Made by a program: the position numbers and the translations under genes. 64,000 bases of DNA from TMED88 sp964515335 (GTDB lineage: Bacteria; Myxococcota_A; UBA9160; UBA4427): positions 1 through 64,000 of the forward strand of contig CAZETS010000009.1 of the NCBI GenBank assembly GCA_964515335.1, in the 5' to 3' direction. Of the stretch, positions 8,178 to 16,195 are shown piece after piece; position 1 is the first letter of the stretch; each line of letters begins with the position of its first letter. The notes beneath the pieces are model-generated. The model was given only the letters and a program-made list of their open reading frames with translations, was not told the origin of the DNA and ran no database searches.

Positions 8178-9059
8178 ATGACGACGGAAATCGGGCGCCT
8201 CGGCGTCTGGACCACGCTGGACACGATGTCGGCCGACGAGGCCGCCGACTTCGCGCGCCGGGTCGAAGGCTGGGGCTACTCGGCGCTGTGGATCCCCGAG
8301 GCGGTCGGCCGCGATCCGTTCGCCCTGATCGGCTACCTGGCCGCGCGCACCGAGTCGCTCGTCTTCTGCACCGGCATCGCGAACATCTATGCCCGCGACC
8401 CGATGACGATGCGCGCCATCCACAAGACGCTGTCCGACCTCGCGCCGGGGCGCTTCGTGCTCGGCGTCGGCGTCTCGCACCACCACCTGGTGGGCCGGGT
8501 TCGGGGCCACGAGTACGAGAAGCCGCTCACCAAGATGAAGGGCTTCCTCGACGCCTTCGAGGGCGCCCTCTACCTCGGGCGTCAGCCCGACGAGGAAGCT
8601 CCCCTGGTGCTGGCCGCACTGCGCGACAAGATGCTGGGGCTGGCCGCCGAGCGGACCCGCGGCGCGCACCCGTACCTGGTGCCGCCGGAGCACACCGCGC
8701 GCGCCCGCAAGGTGATGGGGCCCGACGCCTGGCTCTGCCCCGAGCAGATGGTGCTGTGCGAGAGCGACGCCGCGAAGGCCCGGGAGATCGCCCGCAAGAA
8801 CCTCGACGTCTACATCCGGCTGCCCAACTACCAGAACAACCTGCGGCAGTTCGGCTTCGAGGATGCCGACTTCGAGCAGGGCGGCAGCGACCGGCTGGTC
8901 GACGAGATCGTCGCCTGGGGGAACGAGCAGGCGATCCGCGACCGCATCGAGGCCCACTGGAAGGCGGGCGCCGACCACGTCTGCATCCAACCATTCCGAC
9001 CGGACGGCGGCGTGGGACCCGACATCGACCTGCTCGAGAGGATTGCGCCCAATGGCTGA
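8178..9059 (+). CDS. LLM-class F420-dependent oxidoreductase
   Basis: A 293-residue luciferase-like (TIM-barrel) oxidoreductase. The N-terminus (LGVWTTLD...ADFARRVEGWGYSALWIPE) and the GRFVLGVGVSHHHLV segment are typical of the F420-dependent branch (TIGR03620-like) rather than the FMN luciferases. Such enzymes pass hydride to or from F420; the substrate is unknown. ATG at 8178 follows GGAGAGGG. The stop overlaps the next gene by eight bases, so the two are translationally coupled, suggesting that this enzyme and the FAD enzyme act in one pathway. A second LLM gene is at 28584. Confidence 0.85.
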   Translation: MTTEIGRLGVWTTLDTMSADEAADFARRVEGWGYSALWIPEAVGRDPFALIGYLAARTESLVFCTGIANIYARDPMTMRAIHKTLSDLAPGRFVLGVGVSHHHLVGRVRGHEYEKPLTKMKGFLDAFEGALYLGRQPDEEAPLVLAALRDKMLGLAAERTRGAHPYLVPPEHTARARKVMGPDAWLCPEQMVLCESDAAKAREIARKNLDVYIRLPNYQNNLRQFGFEDADFEQGGSDRLVDEIVAWGNEQAIRDRIEAHWKAGADHVCIQPFRPDGGVGPDIDLLERIAPNG

Positions 9060-10698
9060 GGGGACGAAGGCGAAGCGACGCTTCTGGGGCTGGGGGGTCG
9101 AGGGAGGCGGGCCCAACGCCGAGCAGCAGCGAGGCATCCTGTCGGGCCTGGCCGAGCGCTTCGGCCAGAGCGACTTCGAGCTGGCCCCCGAGCCGCGCAT
9201 CGAGGAGATCGAGCTTCCCGCCCCGCGCGTGCCGGTCCCCGACGCGCTCTCGGCCTTCGCGTCGACGAGCGACGAGGACCGGGCCGGCCACACCTACGGC
9301 AAGAGCTATCGCGACAGCGTGCGCGCCGTGCGCCGCGACTTCTCGTCGCCGCCGGACTTCGTCGCCTATCCAGGCGACGAGGCCGAGCTGACCGCCCTGC
9401 TCGACTGGGCGAGCGATGCCCGGGTGGCGGTGGTGCCCTACGGCGGGGGATCGAGCGTCGTCGGCGGCGTCGAGACGGCAGTCGACGGCGACTACTCGGG
9501 TGTCGTCACGGCCGATCTCGCGCGCATGGCCGACGTACTCGAGATCGATCGCACCTCGCGCGCCGCGCGCCTGCAGGCCGGAATCTACGGCCCGGCCCTC
9601 GAGGACGCCCTGCGCCCCCACGGCCTCACGATGCGCCACTTCCCGCAGTCCTTCGAGTTCTCGACCCTCGGCGGCTGGATCGCCACACGCTCCGGCGGCC
9701 ACTACGCGACCCTGTACACCCACATCGACGACTTCGTCGAGTCGCTGCGCGTCTTGACGCCCTCCGGTGTCATCGAGTCGAGGCGTCTTCCTGGGTCGGG
9801 CGCCGGCCCGAGCCCCGACCGGCTGTTCGTCGGCAGCGAGGGGACGCTCGGCATCATCACCGAGGCCTGGATGCGGTTGCAGGACCGCCCGAGCTTCCGC
9901 GCCTCGGCGGCCGTGCGCTTCACCGGCGACGACGGCTTCCTTCGCGGCGCCGAGGCGGTGCGCGCGCTCACCCAGTCGGGCCTCGCGCCGACCAACTGCC
10001 GGCTGCTCGACGCCGGCGAGGCGCGCACCTCGGGCGCCGGCGACGGCAGCCACTCGGTGCTGGTGCTCGGCTTCGAGTCCGCCGATCACCCCCTCGATGC
10101 GTGGATCGCCCGCGCCCTCGAGCTGTGCCGGGACGCCGGCGGCGAGATCCCCGAGAGCGCCGGCGCGACCGAGCGCCAATCCGGGAAATCCTCCGGCGGC
10201 GGCGCGCACCGCGAGGGCGCGGCCGGCGCGTGGCGCAACGCCTTCCTGAACGCCCCCTACCTGCGCGACGTCTTGGTGCGCGCGGCGATCGTCTGCGAGA
10301 CCTTCGAGACCGCAGTCACCTGGGACGCCTTCCCCGAATTCCACCGCGCCGTCACCGCGGCCACCGAGGATGCCCTGAAGCGCGTCTGCGGCGGCGGCAC
10401 CGTGACCTGCCGCTTCACCCACGCCTACCCGGACGGCGCCGCGCCCTACTACAGCATGCTCGCCCCGGGCCGGCGCGGCAGCGAGCTCGAGCAGTTCGCC
10501 GAGGTCAAGGCCGCGGCCTCCGAGGCCCTGCTGGCGCACGGCGGCACGATCACCCACCACCACGCCGTAGGCCGCGACCACCGGCCCTGGTACGACCGCC
10601 AGCGCCCGAACGGTTTCGCGAGCGCCCTCGCCGCGGTGAAGCGCGACCTCGACCCCGCGCAAATCCTCAACCCGGGCGTGCTGATCGATCCGGCCTGA
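9052..10698 (+). CDS. FAD-binding oxidase, alkyl-DHAP synthase (AGPS)-like
   Basis: A 548-residue flavoprotein of the vanillyl-alcohol-oxidase/FAD_binding_4 family. The pyrophosphate loop PYGGGSSVVGG is at ~127-137 and the C-terminal half carries RFTHAYPDG...YYSMLAP and an HHHAVGRDHRPWY motif near residue 501, matching the catalytic His cluster of alkyldihydroxyacetone-phosphate synthase. AGPS swaps the acyl chain of acyl-DHAP for a fatty alcohol, making ether lipids; bacterial homologues are not always true AGPS. The N-terminal RRFWGWGVEGGG start is also typical of this family. The ATG at 9052 overlaps the LLM gene. Confidence 0.87.
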   Translation: MAEGTKAKRRFWGWGVEGGGPNAEQQRGILSGLAERFGQSDFELAPEPRIEEIELPAPRVPVPDALSAFASTSDEDRAGHTYGKSYRDSVRAVRRDFSSPPDFVAYPGDEAELTALLDWASDARVAVVPYGGGSSVVGGVETAVDGDYSGVVTADLARMADVLEIDRTSRAARLQAGIYGPALEDALRPHGLTMRHFPQSFEFSTLGGWIATRSGGHYATLYTHIDDFVESLRVLTPSGVIESRRLPGSGAGPSPDRLFVGSEGTLGIITEAWMRLQDRPSFRASAAVRFTGDDGFLRGAEAVRALTQSGLAPTNCRLLDAGEARTSGAGDGSHSVLVLGFESADHPLDAWIARALELCRDAGGEIPESAGATERQSGKSSGGGAHREGAAGAWRNAFLNAPYLRDVLVRAAIVCETFETAVTWDAFPEFHRAVTAATEDALKRVCGGGTVTCRFTHAYPDGAAPYYSMLAPGRRGSELEQFAEVKAAASEALLAHGGTITHHHAVGRDHRPWYDRQRPNGFASALAAVKRDLDPAQILNPGVLIDPA

Positions 10699-10736
10699 AG
10701 GCGGCGCGGGACCGATCCCCTATCCTCCTCGCCCTC

Positions 10737-11966
10737 ATGGCACGCATAAACGACAACTACCTCAAGCTGCAGGCCGGCTACCTGTTTCCCGAGATCGGGA
10801 GACGCGTGGTGGCCTTCCAGAACGCCCACCCCGATGCCGCCGTGATCAAGCTCGGCATCGGCGACGTCACCAAGCCCCTCGCCCCCGCGATCGTCGAGGC
10901 CATGCACCGCGCGGTCGACGAGATGGGCGAGGCCGCCCACGGCTACGGACCCGAGAACGGCTATGCGTTCCTCACCGAGGCGATCCGCGAGCACGACTTC
11001 AAGGCGCGGGGAGTCGACGTCGATCTCGACGAGATCTTCGTCTCCGACGGCAGCAAGCAGGACAGCGGGAACATCCAGGAGATCTTCGGCGAGAGCTGCC
11101 GGCTCTCGGTCACCGATCCCTCGTATCCGGTCTACGTCGACACGAACGTGATGGCCGGGCGCAGCGGCAAGGCCGACGAAGACGGCCGCTACGAGGGCAT
11201 CGTCTACCTGCCCTCCACCGAGGCCAACGGCTTCATGCCGGGCCCGCCGGACGAGCGCGTCGAGCTCGCCTACCTGTGTTCGCCCAACAACCCCACCGGC
11301 GCCGTCGCCACCCACGAGAACCTCTCGCAGTGGGTCGCCTGGGCGCGCAAGAACGATGCGGTGCTGATCTTCGACGCCGCCTACGACGCCTTCATCCAGG
11401 ACCCGAGCCTGCCCCGCTCGATCTTCGAGGTCGAGGGCGCCAGGGAGTGCGCGATCGAGATGCGCAGCTTCTCGAAGCGCGCGGGCTTCACGGGCACGCG
11501 CTGCGCCTACACGGTGATCCCGAAGGCCGTGATGGGCAAGAGCGGCAGTGGCGAGCCCGTCTCGCTGAACGCGCTCTGGGGCCGGCGGCACGCGACCAAG
11601 TTCAACTCGGTCCCGTACGTGATCCAGAAGGCCGCGGCGGCGGTCTTCTCGCCGGACGGCGCGGCCCAGACCGCCGCGCAGGTGGCCGACTACATGGAGA
11701 ACGCGCGATTGATCCGCGAGGGTCTCGGCGCCGCCGGCTTCGCGGTCTTCGGCGGCGAGCACGCGCCGTACATCTGGATGCGCACCCCCGACGGCCTCTC
11801 GAGCTGGGACTTCTTCGACCGGCTGCTCGAGCAAACCCACGTGGTGGGCACGCCGGGCTCGGGCTTCGGTCCCTCGGGCGAGGGCTACTTCCGGATCAGT
11901 GCGTTCAACTCGCGCGAGAACGTCGAGGCCGCGATCGAGCGCATCCGCGACGCCTTCGGCGGATAG
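10737..11966 (+). CDS. dapL: LL-diaminopimelate aminotransferase
   Basis: Converts tetrahydrodipicolinate directly to LL-diaminopimelate, a short route to lysine and peptidoglycan precursors. The 409-residue length fits the DapL family (~410). The N-terminal MARINDNYLKLQAGYLFPEI block, the KLGIGDVTKPL segment, LCSPNNPTGA and the PLP-lysine motif SFSKRAGFTGTR (Lys247) all match. It begins 38 bp after the FAD oxidase gene. Presence of dapL implies the genome may lack the succinylase or acetylase branch; that is inference. Confidence 0.95.
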   Translation: MARINDNYLKLQAGYLFPEIGRRVVAFQNAHPDAAVIKLGIGDVTKPLAPAIVEAMHRAVDEMGEAAHGYGPENGYAFLTEAIREHDFKARGVDVDLDEIFVSDGSKQDSGNIQEIFGESCRLSVTDPSYPVYVDTNVMAGRSGKADEDGRYEGIVYLPSTEANGFMPGPPDERVELAYLCSPNNPTGAVATHENLSQWVAWARKNDAVLIFDAAYDAFIQDPSLPRSIFEVEGARECAIEMRSFSKRAGFTGTRCAYTVIPKAVMGKSGSGEPVSLNALWGRRHATKFNSVPYVIQKAAAAVFSPDGAAQTAAQVADYMENARLIREGLGAAGFAVFGGEHAPYIWMRTPDGLSSWDFFDRLLEQTHVVGTPGSGFGPSGEGYFRISAFNSRENVEAAIERIRDAFGG

Positions 11967-11988
11967 CGGAGCGAGGCGACGTCCGGCG

Positions 11989-13179
11989 ATGGCGCAGCCG
12001 CATCTCCTCGATCCCGACTTGCTGCGCGCGGGCGTCCCGCACGCGCGCCACGCCGAGCTGCGGGCGAGCGAGCCCGTCTGCCGGCAGGACTCGCCCGAGG
12101 CCGGCGGCTACTGGGCGATCCTCAAGCACGCCGACGTGCTGCACGTCTCGCGCTCGCCGGCGCTTTTCTCGGCCGAGCGCAAGGGCATGCAGCTCGTCGA
12201 CTTCACCGACCAGCTCGCGACCCTGCTCTCACTGGATCCGCCTCGCCACGGCGAGATCCGCCGGCGGGTCCTCTACGCGTTCACGCCTCGCATCGTGCGC
12301 GGGCTCGAGCAGCGGATGCGCGCGATCGTGCGCGACACCTTCGCGGCGGTCTCCGACGGCGGCACCTGCGACTTCGTGAACGACGTCGTCGCGCCGCTGC
12401 CCCTCCACGTGGTGTGCGACATCCTCGGCGTGCCCGAGGCCGATCGCGATCGGGTGCGCGAGTGGGCTGACCTGCTGGCCGGCTCGGCGGATCCCGAGAT
12501 CGCCGCCGGCGGGCGGACCGGCACGGCAGGCGCGCTCGAATTCGGCACCTACGCGTTCGAGCTGGCGCAGAAGCACGCCGACGAGCAGCGCGCGGGCGAC
12601 GATCTCTTGTCGGTGCTGCTGAACGCCGAGCTCGAGGGCGAGCAGGTCGACCTGCCGACCTTCTGCGGACTGTTCGTACAGATCGCGATCGCCGGCAACG
12701 AGACGACGCGCTCGACGCTCTCCGGCGGCATGCTCGAGCTGATCGAGCGCCCCGAGGTGTATACGCGCCTCGCCGACGACCGGTCGCTCGTGCCCCGCGC
12801 CGTCGAGGAGATGCTGCGTTACCTCACGCCCGTCCACTTCTTCCGGCGCACGGCCACGGCGGACACCGAGATTCGCGGTCAGAGCATCGCCGAGGGTGAC
12901 CGGGTGGTCATGATGTACGCCTCGGCGAATCGCGACGAGGACGTCTTCGACGATCCCAACGCCTTCCGGATCGATCGCGACCCGAACCCCCACCTTGCCT
13001 TCGGCTTCGGCGAACACTTCTGCCTCGGCGCGGCGCTCGCCCGCCTCGAAGCCCGCGTGTTCCTCGAGGAGTTCTTCGACCAATTCGCGGGGATCGAGCC
13101 GGCCGGCGAAGCGGAGCGCCTGCGCTCCAACGAACTGAACGCCCTCAAGCGAATGCCGGTGGTGCTGCGTCCGCGCTGA
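11989..13179 (+). CDS. Cytochrome P450
   Basis: A 396-residue soluble bacterial P450 monooxygenase. The I-helix oxygen-activation motif AGNETTRS, the K-helix EMLR followed by the Arg-containing YLTPVHFFRRTA block, and the haem loop FGFGEHFCLG (ligand Cys345) are all intact. This class needs ferredoxin and a reductase, neither of which is nearby. It lies 22 bp after dapL and 26 bp before an ABA4-like gene, so a shared transcript is likely. The substrate is unknown; the membrane-protein neighbour hints at an isoprenoid or lipid. Confidence 0.94.
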   Translation: MAQPHLLDPDLLRAGVPHARHAELRASEPVCRQDSPEAGGYWAILKHADVLHVSRSPALFSAERKGMQLVDFTDQLATLLSLDPPRHGEIRRRVLYAFTPRIVRGLEQRMRAIVRDTFAAVSDGGTCDFVNDVVAPLPLHVVCDILGVPEADRDRVREWADLLAGSADPEIAAGGRTGTAGALEFGTYAFELAQKHADEQRAGDDLLSVLLNAELEGEQVDLPTFCGLFVQIAIAGNETTRSTLSGGMLELIERPEVYTRLADDRSLVPRAVEEMLRYLTPVHFFRRTATADTEIRGQSIAEGDRVVMMYASANRDEDVFDDPNAFRIDRDPNPHLAFGFGEHFCLGAALARLEARVFLEEFFDQFAGIEPAGEAERLRSNELNALKRMPVVLRPR

Positions 13180-13205
13180 CACGCACCGCGATCGGGAGGA
13201 GTCCG

Positions 13206-13667
13206 ATGTCGATCGAGACCGTGTTCACCGTCTGCAACACGGCCGTGCTGCCGTTCTGGCTGCTGCTCGCCGTGGCGCCGCGCTGGATCTGGACCGAGCG
13301 CCTCGTCCACTCGGTCGTCGTCCCGGCACTGCTCGGCACCGTCTACCTGGTGGGCTTCGTGACGGCCCCGCCGCCGCCGGAAGGCGCGGGCTTCGGCTCG
13401 CTGGAGGGCGTGATGCTCTTCTTCAGCCAACCGCACGGCGCGTTGGTCGGCTGGATCCACTACCTCGTCTTCGACCTCTTCGTCGGCGCATGGGAGGTGA
13501 GGGACGCCGCGCGACGCGGCATCCACCACGCCTGGGTGGTGCCCTGCCTGGCCTTCACGTTGATGCTCGGGCCGGTCGGTCTGCTCATGTACACGATCGT
13601 GCGCGGGGTACGCGACCGCACCGCGACGCTGATCGAGGACGCCGGGGGAGATCCCTCCACCACCTGA
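13206..13667 (+). CDS. ABA4-like (DUF4281) membrane protein
   Basis: A 153-residue protein with about four membrane helices. The central WIHYLVFDLFVGAWEVRD signature followed by RRGIHHAWVVPCLAFTLMLGPVGLLMY is characteristic of DUF4281, the family of plant ABA4, needed for neoxanthin formation from violaxanthin. Bacterial members are mostly uncharacterised. A strong GGGAGGAG ribosome site precedes the ATG, and the gene follows a P450 by 26 bp, an arrangement that would suit oxidative modification of a carotenoid or another terpenoid, but no carotenoid gene is in the window. Confidence 0.8.
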   Translation: MSIETVFTVCNTAVLPFWLLLAVAPRWIWTERLVHSVVVPALLGTVYLVGFVTAPPPPEGAGFGSLEGVMLFFSQPHGALVGWIHYLVFDLFVGAWEVRDAARRGIHHAWVVPCLAFTLMLGPVGLLMYTIVRGVRDRTATLIEDAGGDPSTT

Positions 13668-13780
13668 CCGGGCCCGGCCTGCGGTGGGGCCCGGGGCACT
13701 TGTGAGCCCACCTGCCGACTGCTAAACCGCCGACCCACGAGCGGCCGCGAGCCCGCGGCGTTCGAATCGAGGAGTCACCG

Positions 13781-14608
13781 ATGCGCCGCCTCTTCGCCCC
13801 GTTCTTCGTCCTGATGGCCGCCCTCCTGGCCACCGGCTGCGCGACGCTCTCCCAAGAGCCCGCGCCCGCCTCCGGAACGCCGGTGCTCGACCGGATCCAA
13901 AAGACCGGAATCATCCGTGTCGGGATGTCGGGCAACCAGCCGCCCTTCAACATGAAGACGCGCACGGGACAGATCATCGGCATCGAGGCCGACCTCGCCA
14001 ACGCGCTGGCCGAGACGATCGGCGCCCGGGCGGAGTTCGTCGAGCGGCCCTTCGGCCAGCTCCTGGCGGCACTCGAAGCGGGCGACGTCGACATCGTGAT
14101 GTCACAGGTGACGATGACGCCCGAGCGCAACACCCGGGTGGCGTTCGCTGGTCCGTACTTCATCTCGGGCAAGGCGATCCTCACCAAGTCGTCGACGCTC
14201 GCGAGGGCCGATGACGCGGACGACATCAACCGCGCGGGCATCACCCTGGCCACCCTCGCCGGCTCGACGAGCGAGGAGTTCGTCAGGCAGGCGGTGCCCA
14301 GCGCGCGACTCGTCGGCACCACCGACTACGATCAGGCGGTGAGCCTCGTCGTCAACGACGAGGCCGACGCGATGGTCGCGGACTTCCCGATCTGCGTGAT
14401 CTCGGTATTGCGCTTCCCGGAAGCCCAGCTGTCGACGATCGCCTCGCCCTTCACCTTCGAGCCGATCGGCGCGGCGATTCCCGCCCACGACCCGCTCTTC
14501 GCCAACCTCGTCCAGAACTACATGAACATGCTCGAGGGAACGGGCCTGATGGCCGTCCTGCAGGCCAAGTGGTTCAACGACGGCTCCTGGCTCACCGAGC
14601 TGCCGTAA
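13781..14608 (+). CDS. Extracellular solute-binding lipoprotein (family 3)
   Basis: A 275-residue lipoprotein: signal with lipobox LLATGC, then a typical SBP_bac_3 fold beginning IQKTGIIRVGMSGNQPPFNM and continuing with GIEADLANALAETIG, GDVDIVMSQVTMTPERN and a C-terminal MAVLQAKWF. Proteins of this family bind polar amino acids for ABC importers. No permease or ATPase gene is adjacent, so it is an orphan binding protein or a sensor-like relative. GAGGAG precedes the ATG. Its 3' end reaches 25 bp short of the repeat that flanks the second assembly gap. Confidence 0.88.
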   Translation: MRRLFAPFFVLMAALLATGCATLSQEPAPASGTPVLDRIQKTGIIRVGMSGNQPPFNMKTRTGQIIGIEADLANALAETIGARAEFVERPFGQLLAALEAGDVDIVMSQVTMTPERNTRVAFAGPYFISGKAILTKSSTLARADDADDINRAGITLATLAGSTSEEFVRQAVPSARLVGTTDYDQAVSLVVNDEADAMVADFPICVISVLRFPEAQLSTIASPFTFEPIGAAIPAHDPLFANLVQNYMNMLEGTGLMAVLQAKWFNDGSWLTELP

Positions 14609-14983
14609 CGGCAGCCAGGCGCTCGGCGCGTCGACTCCGCCGGATCGGAATCACCGCCACCGGCAGGGCCGCGCCGCCGCAGAGCAGNNNNNNNNNNNNN
14701 NNNNNNNNNNNNNNNNNNNNNNNNNNNNNNNNNNNNNNNNNNNNNNNNNNNNNNNNNNNNNNNNNNNNNNNNNNNNNNNNNNNNNNNGACTCCGCCGGAT
14801 CGGAATCACCGCCACCGGCAGGGCCGCGCCGCCGCAGAGCAGCGCGCAGAAGAGCATCCCGTCCCCGATCGGAACGGCGGCGCTCGTGAGCGCGTGGCGG
14901 AGCGACGCCTTCGCGAGCAGCGCTCCCATGCAGAGCATCGCGAAGAGCGGCGGCGCCGAGCCGTGCGGCCCGTCGCCGACCAT
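14592..14983 (-). CDS. Small membrane protein, interrupted by the assembly gap
   Basis: On the minus strand a frame opens at ATG 14983 and enters the gap; the left flank continues it in the same frame once one copy of the 55-bp repeat is removed. The joined product would be about 78 residues with two hydrophobic segments (around LFAMLCMGALLA and MLFCALLCGGAALPVAVI) and a basic tail, stopping at 14592 inside the 3' end of the convergent solute-binding gene. The family is unknown and the ribosome site is weak, so this may not be a real gene. Confidence 0.35.
14633..14842. other. Second assembly gap flanked by identical 55-bp ends
   Basis: Positions 14688-14787 are 100 N. The 55 bases at 14633-14687 equal those at 14788-14842 (GACTCCGCCGGATCGG ... 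CCGCAGAGCAG). It is the same artefact as at 1516-1725: contigs overlapping by one 55-mer joined by a fixed N run. The true sequence is probably continuous. Confidence 0.85.
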
Positions 14984-15073
14984 CGAACGACCCGAGATTG
15001 ACAGCTCGCGGTGCAGGGATCAATCTCGACGGCCGCGTCCGGCCACAGGACGTCGATCGGGGAGGAGAGATCC

Positions 15074-16159
15074 ATGAAGGTGCTCGTGATGGGCGGGACG
15101 CAGTTCAACGGCCTGGCCCTCGTGCACGACCTGGTGCGGAACGGCCACGACGTGAGCATCCTCAACCGCGGCAAGACCGAGGCCGCCCTACCGAGCGGCG
15201 TCGAACGCCTGATCGCCGACCGGACCGAGCCGGACACGCTGCGCAACGCCCTCGGCGGACGCGATTGGGACGCGGTCTACGACATCAGCGCCTACCGGCC
15301 GGAGGACGTCTCGCTGATGATCGAGATCCTGCACGGCCGCACCGGCCACTACGTGTTCGCGAGCTCGACGGTCATCTACGCGGCCGCCGATCGCCTGCCG
15401 ATTACCGAGGGGCACCCGGTCGAGCGCGGACCGGCGCAGAACGTCTACGGAATGAACAAGCTGCTCTGCGAGGACCTGCTGCTCGAGGCCTGGCGGACGC
15501 GGAGCTTTCCCGCCTCGATCGCCGCCTTCTCGATGGTGTTCGGCCCGAACAACATCATCCCCGACCGCGAGCAGCGCATGTTCATGCGCCTCCTCGAGCG
15601 GCGCAGGGTGCTGATCCCCGGCCGTGGCACCACGCTCGGCCAGGTGGGCCACGTCCACGACGAGGCGCGGGCCCTGCGGATGATGATGCAAGTGCCCGCG
15701 ACCTTCGGGAAGCGGTACAACCTGACCGGCGGCGACTGCTTCACCGACGAGGGCTACGTGGACACCTTCGCCGAGGTGATGGGCATCGGAGCCGAGAACG
15801 TCGACAAGGTGCACATCCCCGCCGACACGATGGACGGCATCTACGCCGGGCGGATCCCGCTGACCGACGAGCCCGTCGAAGTGCTGATCGACACACGCAG
15901 CGACGAGAACCACCGCGCGCAGTCGCTCTTCCAGATCAACCGCATCATCCAGCGCATCGCGCCGAACATCCACCACTGGGACCGCAACGTGATCTTCAGC
16001 GTCGAACGCCTCGCCCGGGACACGGGCTGGCGGCCCGAATACACGTTTCGCGGCGCCGTCGAGCAGACCTGGGAGTGGATGCAGTCGACTGGCCGCTGCG
16101 AGCAGCTGTCCTTCGACTTCGGCTTCGAGGATCGTCTGATCGAGCACATCGGGCCGTAG
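15074..16159 (+). CDS. NAD-dependent epimerase/dehydratase family protein
   Basis: A 361-residue extended-SDR protein. It opens with MKVLVMGGTQFNGLALVHDL, a GGTxFxG variant of the Rossmann glycine motif seen in the 'atypical' epimerase group, followed by ASSTVIY and the YGMNK catalytic Tyr-x-x-x-Lys at ~residue 136-140. These enzymes act on nucleotide sugars or related alcohols and ketones; the substrate is not evident. ATG 15074 follows a strong GGAGGAGAG site, and in-frame upstream residues are not conserved-looking. The stop lies 36 bp before the PQQ dehydrogenase gene, so they may be co-transcribed. Confidence 0.87.
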   Translation: MKVLVMGGTQFNGLALVHDLVRNGHDVSILNRGKTEAALPSGVERLIADRTEPDTLRNALGGRDWDAVYDISAYRPEDVSLMIEILHGRTGHYVFASSTVIYAAADRLPITEGHPVERGPAQNVYGMNKLLCEDLLLEAWRTRSFPASIAAFSMVFGPNNIIPDREQRMFMRLLERRRVLIPGRGTTLGQVGHVHDEARALRMMMQVPATFGKRYNLTGGDCFTDEGYVDTFAEVMGIGAENVDKVHIPADTMDGIYAGRIPLTDEPVEVLIDTRSDENHRAQSLFQINRIIQRIAPNIHHWDRNVIFSVERLARDTGWRPEYTFRGAVEQTWEWMQSTGRCEQLSFDFGFEDRLIEHIGP

Positions 16160-16195
16160 CGCGATGAGCAGCTTCCACGCTCGGACCGGAGACGC

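Noticed and set aside
13750..13775. GTTCGAATC looked like a tRNA T-arm
   Set aside because: No acceptor or anticodon stem pairs around it; it is the leader of the solute-binding gene.
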